A stretch of DNA of 64,000 nucleotides from Verrucomicrobia bacterium 12-59-8 (GTDB lineage: Bacteria; Verrucomicrobiota; Verrucomicrobiae; Verrucomicrobiales; Verrucomicrobiaceae), in assembly GCA_002279765.1 (NCBI GenBank), contig NCCR01000017.1:11118-75117 (forward strand), given 5' to 3'. This document shows, piece after piece, positions 61,884-64,000 of this stretch (the stretch's first letter is position 1; every line of letters begins with the position of its first letter). The notes beneath the pieces were generated by a model. The model worked only from the letters and a program-made list of their open reading frames with translations, ran no database searches and was not told the origin of the DNA. The position numbers were made by a program, and so were the translations under genes.

Positions 61884-61979
61884 GTTTGCGGTTGTTTGCA
61901 GTGGCTGGCGCTTCGCGCGTTTGCAGTTGTTTGAGAAACCATTGCAAACCACGGTCAGCAAAGGCAAACAATCGCAAAC
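61884..61979. promoter_or_regulatory. Putative AraC-regulator operator with three repeats
   Basis: In the divergent gap, GTTTGCGGTTGTTTG (61884-61898) and GTTTGCAGTTGTTTG (61919-61933) form direct repeats 35 bp apart. CAAACAATCGCAAAC (61965-61979) is a third copy in inverse orientation. A partial inverse copy TTGCAAACC lies at about 61942-61950. Fifteen-base sites one to several helical turns apart suit an AraC dimer, so this likely controls both flanking genes. Confidence 0.7.
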
Positions 61980-61987
61980 TCACGTTT

Positions 61988-62875
61988 ATGCACGTCCGCG
62001 CCGCCATCCAAGAGCTATCCGAAACGCACACCCATGGGCCTGACACGGAGTACCGGATGGTGCGTGGGTCGGAGCGGGATACGCGCGCCTGGCTGCGCAG
62101 TGCGCCGCTATGCACCACGCTGGCGACGCACCGCATCGCACATGCGGGGGTGATGACGGCGCGTGCGCCGTACCGCATCGTGCGGATGCACCAGGGCGGG
62201 TTGTATTTCCTGGCCTGTCTGGAAGGAGAAGGCCGTGTGCTGGTGGATGGCACGTGGAAGAAATGCAGCGCCGGTATGGCCGTGGCGCTGCCGCCTTTTA
62301 TGGTGAACGCTTTTCATGCGGTGCCGGGCAAGATCTGGCGCTGCTGCTGGGTGCGGTATGAGCAGCAGCCGGAGCAGACGCCCATCCTAAGCAGCAGCTC
62401 GCCTCTCATGGCTCCCTTTGCCGGTGCGGCATTGTGGCATGCGATCGAGGGACTTATCGAGGAAGCCGGTCACGAATCGAAACCGGCGGCCATGTTTCAT
62501 TGGGTTGAGCTGATCCAGCACTATATCGAGCGCTTCGCGCAGCCCTGGCAGGTGGATGACCGACTGCACCGCATCTGGGAAAAAGTCTCTGCGAATGTCG
62601 GCTACGACTGGACGCTGGACGAGCTGGCGCATCAGGCCCACGTGAGCGCGGAGCACCTGCGCCGACTCTGCCGGAGGGCGCTGGGGCGTACGCCAATGCA
62701 TCATGTGACGTGGCTAAGGATGCGGAAGGCTGCGGAACTGCTGAGTACGACGAATTTGAAGATTGAGACCATCTCGCATGAGGTGGGGTATCAGAACCCG
62801 TTTGTCTTCAGCAACACGTTTAAAAAGTGGATTGGCTGGCGGCCGAGTGAGCATCGCAGCCGGATGGGTGGGTAA
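61988..62875 (+). CDS. AraC-family transcriptional regulator
   Basis: A protein of 295 residues. The ATG at 61988 (MHVRAAIQELSETHTHG) is chosen because longer frames run through the operator. The N-terminal half is a cupin-like ligand-binding domain (APYRIVRMHQGGLYFLACLE, GRVLVDGTWKKCSAGMAVAL). The C-terminal hundred residues form the double helix-turn-helix: DWTLDELAHQAHVSAEHLRR, LCRRALGRTPMHHVTWLRMR and KIETISHEVGYQNPFVFSNT, ending in FKKWIGWRPSEHR. All AraC signature positions are present. It probably senses a small carbon compound and controls the divergent TIM-barrel gene and itself. Confidence 0.93.
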   Translation: MHVRAAIQELSETHTHGPDTEYRMVRGSERDTRAWLRSAPLCTTLATHRIAHAGVMTARAPYRIVRMHQGGLYFLACLEGEGRVLVDGTWKKCSAGMAVALPPFMVNAFHAVPGKIWRCCWVRYEQQPEQTPILSSSSPLMAPFAGAALWHAIEGLIEEAGHESKPAAMFHWVELIQHYIERFAQPWQVDDRLHRIWEKVSANVGYDWTLDELAHQAHVSAEHLRRLCRRALGRTPMHHVTWLRMRKAAELLSTTNLKIETISHEVGYQNPFVFSNTFKKWIGWRPSEHRSRMGG

Positions 62876-62892
62876 AGGCAATTTGAATGGGT

Positions 62893-63471
62893 TCAATCAT
62901 CCCCATCGTCACGTGAGATGCCGGCGTACAATTCTGGAAAGCGGCGTTCGAGGGACTTGGGGGTGATGTAGCCGATGAGCTGGGCTTCATTCCAGTCGGC
63001 GAGGCCCCAGAATTCGTGTGGGAAGGCCATGATGACGGCGGTGCAGGTGGGCACCTTGGGGATGTTGGCGCGGGCGAGGATGTGCTCGGCGAAGTCGTGC
63101 AGGCCGGGATTGTGGCCGAAAATCATGGCGTGATTCCAGCTTTCTTCAAAGCCACGCATCACGTCGAGGATGCGGTCGGCCTCGGCGAGGTAGAGGCGGG
63201 ATTCCAGCAGCAGGCTTTCCACTGGCATCGCAAAAGTCTCGCGCATGATTTGCGCGGTGCCCAGGGCGCGCAGGGCGGTGCTGGTCACGAGGCGGTCCGG
63301 CAGCGGCAGCAGGGGAGGTGAATCGGTGCCTCCGAAATAGGTGCGGTGCAGAAATGTGGCGACTGCCGGAGCCGCCCGCTGCCCACGCTCATTGAGCGGG
63401 CGATCATGATCTGCGAGTCCAGGCTGCCCCCAGCTGGATTTTGCATGACGCACGATGGTGAGGTATTTCAT
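62893..63471 (-). CDS. sixA: SixA-like histidine phosphatase family protein
   Basis: A protein of 192 residues with the phosphohistidine phosphatase pattern: R7-H8 in YLTIVRHAKSSWGQPGLADHDR, PLNERGQRAA, LVTSTALRALGTAQIM, and the second catalytic histidine in HAMIFGHNPGLHDFAEH. The short size and KSSW motif fit SixA, which removes phosphate from histidine of Hpt domains. An interplay with the Hpt-bearing kinase in this window is conceivable but they are 42 kb apart. The gene converges on the AraC gene with a gap of 17 nt. Confidence 0.87.
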   Translation of the reverse strand: MKYLTIVRHAKSSWGQPGLADHDRPLNERGQRAAPAVATFLHRTYFGGTDSPPLLPLPDRLVTSTALRALGTAQIMRETFAMPVESLLLESRLYLAEADRILDVMRGFEESWNHAMIFGHNPGLHDFAEHILARANIPKVPTCTAVIMAFPHEFWGLADWNEAQLIGYITPKSLERRFPELYAGISRDDGDD

Positions 63472-63630
63472 GGATTAAGGGCGAGGGGCGGGGCGGAGGG
63501 GAAATGACGAAAGGTGCTGTTGTGCGTTGAATACCACGACTGGGGCATCCGGCATTGGGTTTTGTTTCGTCATTCGGGTTTACTCATTCGTCATTGGCCG
63601 CTGTGCAAACGCGGAAGTGGTGCAGGGTGC

Positions 63631-64000
63631 TCACACGGCCACTTTTTCGAGTTTAACAGGGTAGGTTTGAAAAGCATTCCACTGACAGACGATGAGATCG
63701 CCGTTGTCGAGCACGCAGACATCGTGCCCATGATCGAAAATGCGTTCGGCCTGCATGAGCGGCTTGAGTTTGCCTTCTTCATACACGGGCTCGGTGCCGC
63801 CGGGGGCGCTGACCACTTTGCCGGTAGCATCCAGGATGACGGTGAAGCCGCTGGGGTTCTGCGGGAGCTTGTTGATCTCGGGGGTTTTGGACCAGCAGAC
63901 GCCGGCGTAAAGCACCTGACCGGCGATGACGGGACGGCAGACCATGGCTCCGGGGACGGCGAGGGTTTCGAGATATTTACCGTCGAGCGTGAAACGGCGG
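63631..64000 (-). CDS. Probable NHL/beta-propeller protein, 5' end cut by window
   Basis: The last 123 residues of a protein whose start lies beyond the window. The frame is open to base 63999 (RRFTLDGKYLETLAVPGAM). Strand patterns such as GFTVILDATGKVVSAPGG and RIFDHGHDVCVLDNGDLIVC, with W-N at the end of a blade, suggest a six-bladed NHL or peptidyl-hydroxyglycine-lyase-like propeller. The protein ends FQTYPVKLEKVAV. No function is assigned. The 159-bp gap before sixA (63472-63630) holds only short direct repeats of CGTCATT. Confidence 0.6.
   Translation of the reverse strand, partial: RRFTLDGKYLETLAVPGAMVCRPVIAGQVLYAGVCWSKTPEINKLPQNPSGFTVILDATGKVVSAPGGTEPVYEEGKLKPLMQAERIFDHGHDVCVLDNGDLIVCQWNAFQTYPVKLEKVAV

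Noticed and set aside
62893..63471. SixA as a dedicated partner of the H-NOX-linked Hpt kinase
   Set aside because: The genes are about 42 kb apart with housekeeping genes between them. Family function makes it possible but nothing in the sequence links them.

Overview
The window looks like a high-GC chromosome segment of a Verrucomicrobiota bacterium (Prosthecobacter/Verrucomicrobium-like). The signs are a giant secreted autotransporter-type beta-strand-repeat protein that ends in a PEP-CTERM sorting signal, a large exopolysaccharide locus rich in GT4 glycosyltransferases, hybrid histidine kinases, and an AraC regulator divergent from a TIM-barrel PEP-hydrolase-like gene. This placement is inferred from gene content only. 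No rRNA, tRNA, CRISPR array or insertion sequence was seen.

Region 1 (1-17235, all minus strand, read from high to low coordinates) is an exopolysaccharide locus. It contains a priming sugar-phosphate transferase, a frameshifted nucleotidyltransferase/left-handed beta-helix/sugar-transferase gene, a STAS protein, a decayed response-regulator receiver, an alkaline-phosphatase-superfamily protein, an FkbM-type methyltransferase, a Wzx-like flippase, GT4 and GT2 glycosyltransferases, a GT4-GT26 fusion, and a Wzz-like chain-length protein cut by the window edge. Many genes overlap by ATGA, which suggests translational coupling. A recurrent GC-rich element sits 33-43 nt upstream of six start codons.

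Region 2 (17393-24062, minus strand) is a signalling island: an H-NOX heme sensor overlapping by ATGA with a hybrid kinase that begins with an HNOBA-like domain and ends with REC and Hpt domains. Upstream lies a paralogous PAS hybrid kinase whose Hpt domain has decayed into a readable remnant, and then an isochorismatase-family hydrolase. The likely theme is control of the neighbouring matrix genes by nitric oxide or redox state.

Region 3 (24063-54609, plus strand) has a 0.9 kb AT-rich leader followed by about 29.6 kb that originally encoded one protein of about 9,800 residues: signal peptide, beta-strand repeats, a PA14-like insert, a six-copy tandem module and a PEP-CTERM tail. Two lesions interrupt it: a segment of about 115 bp whose antisense strand reads as a proton-antiporter-like peptide, and an in-frame TGA.

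Region 4 (54818-64000) is mostly housekeeping: a GAF protein, a small secreted protein, a RapA-like SNF2 ATPase, FtsH with a clear terminator, a PEP-hydrolase-like TIM barrel divergent from an AraC regulator with three copies of a putative operator between them, a SixA-like phosphatase, and the end of a probable beta-propeller protein cut by the window edge.
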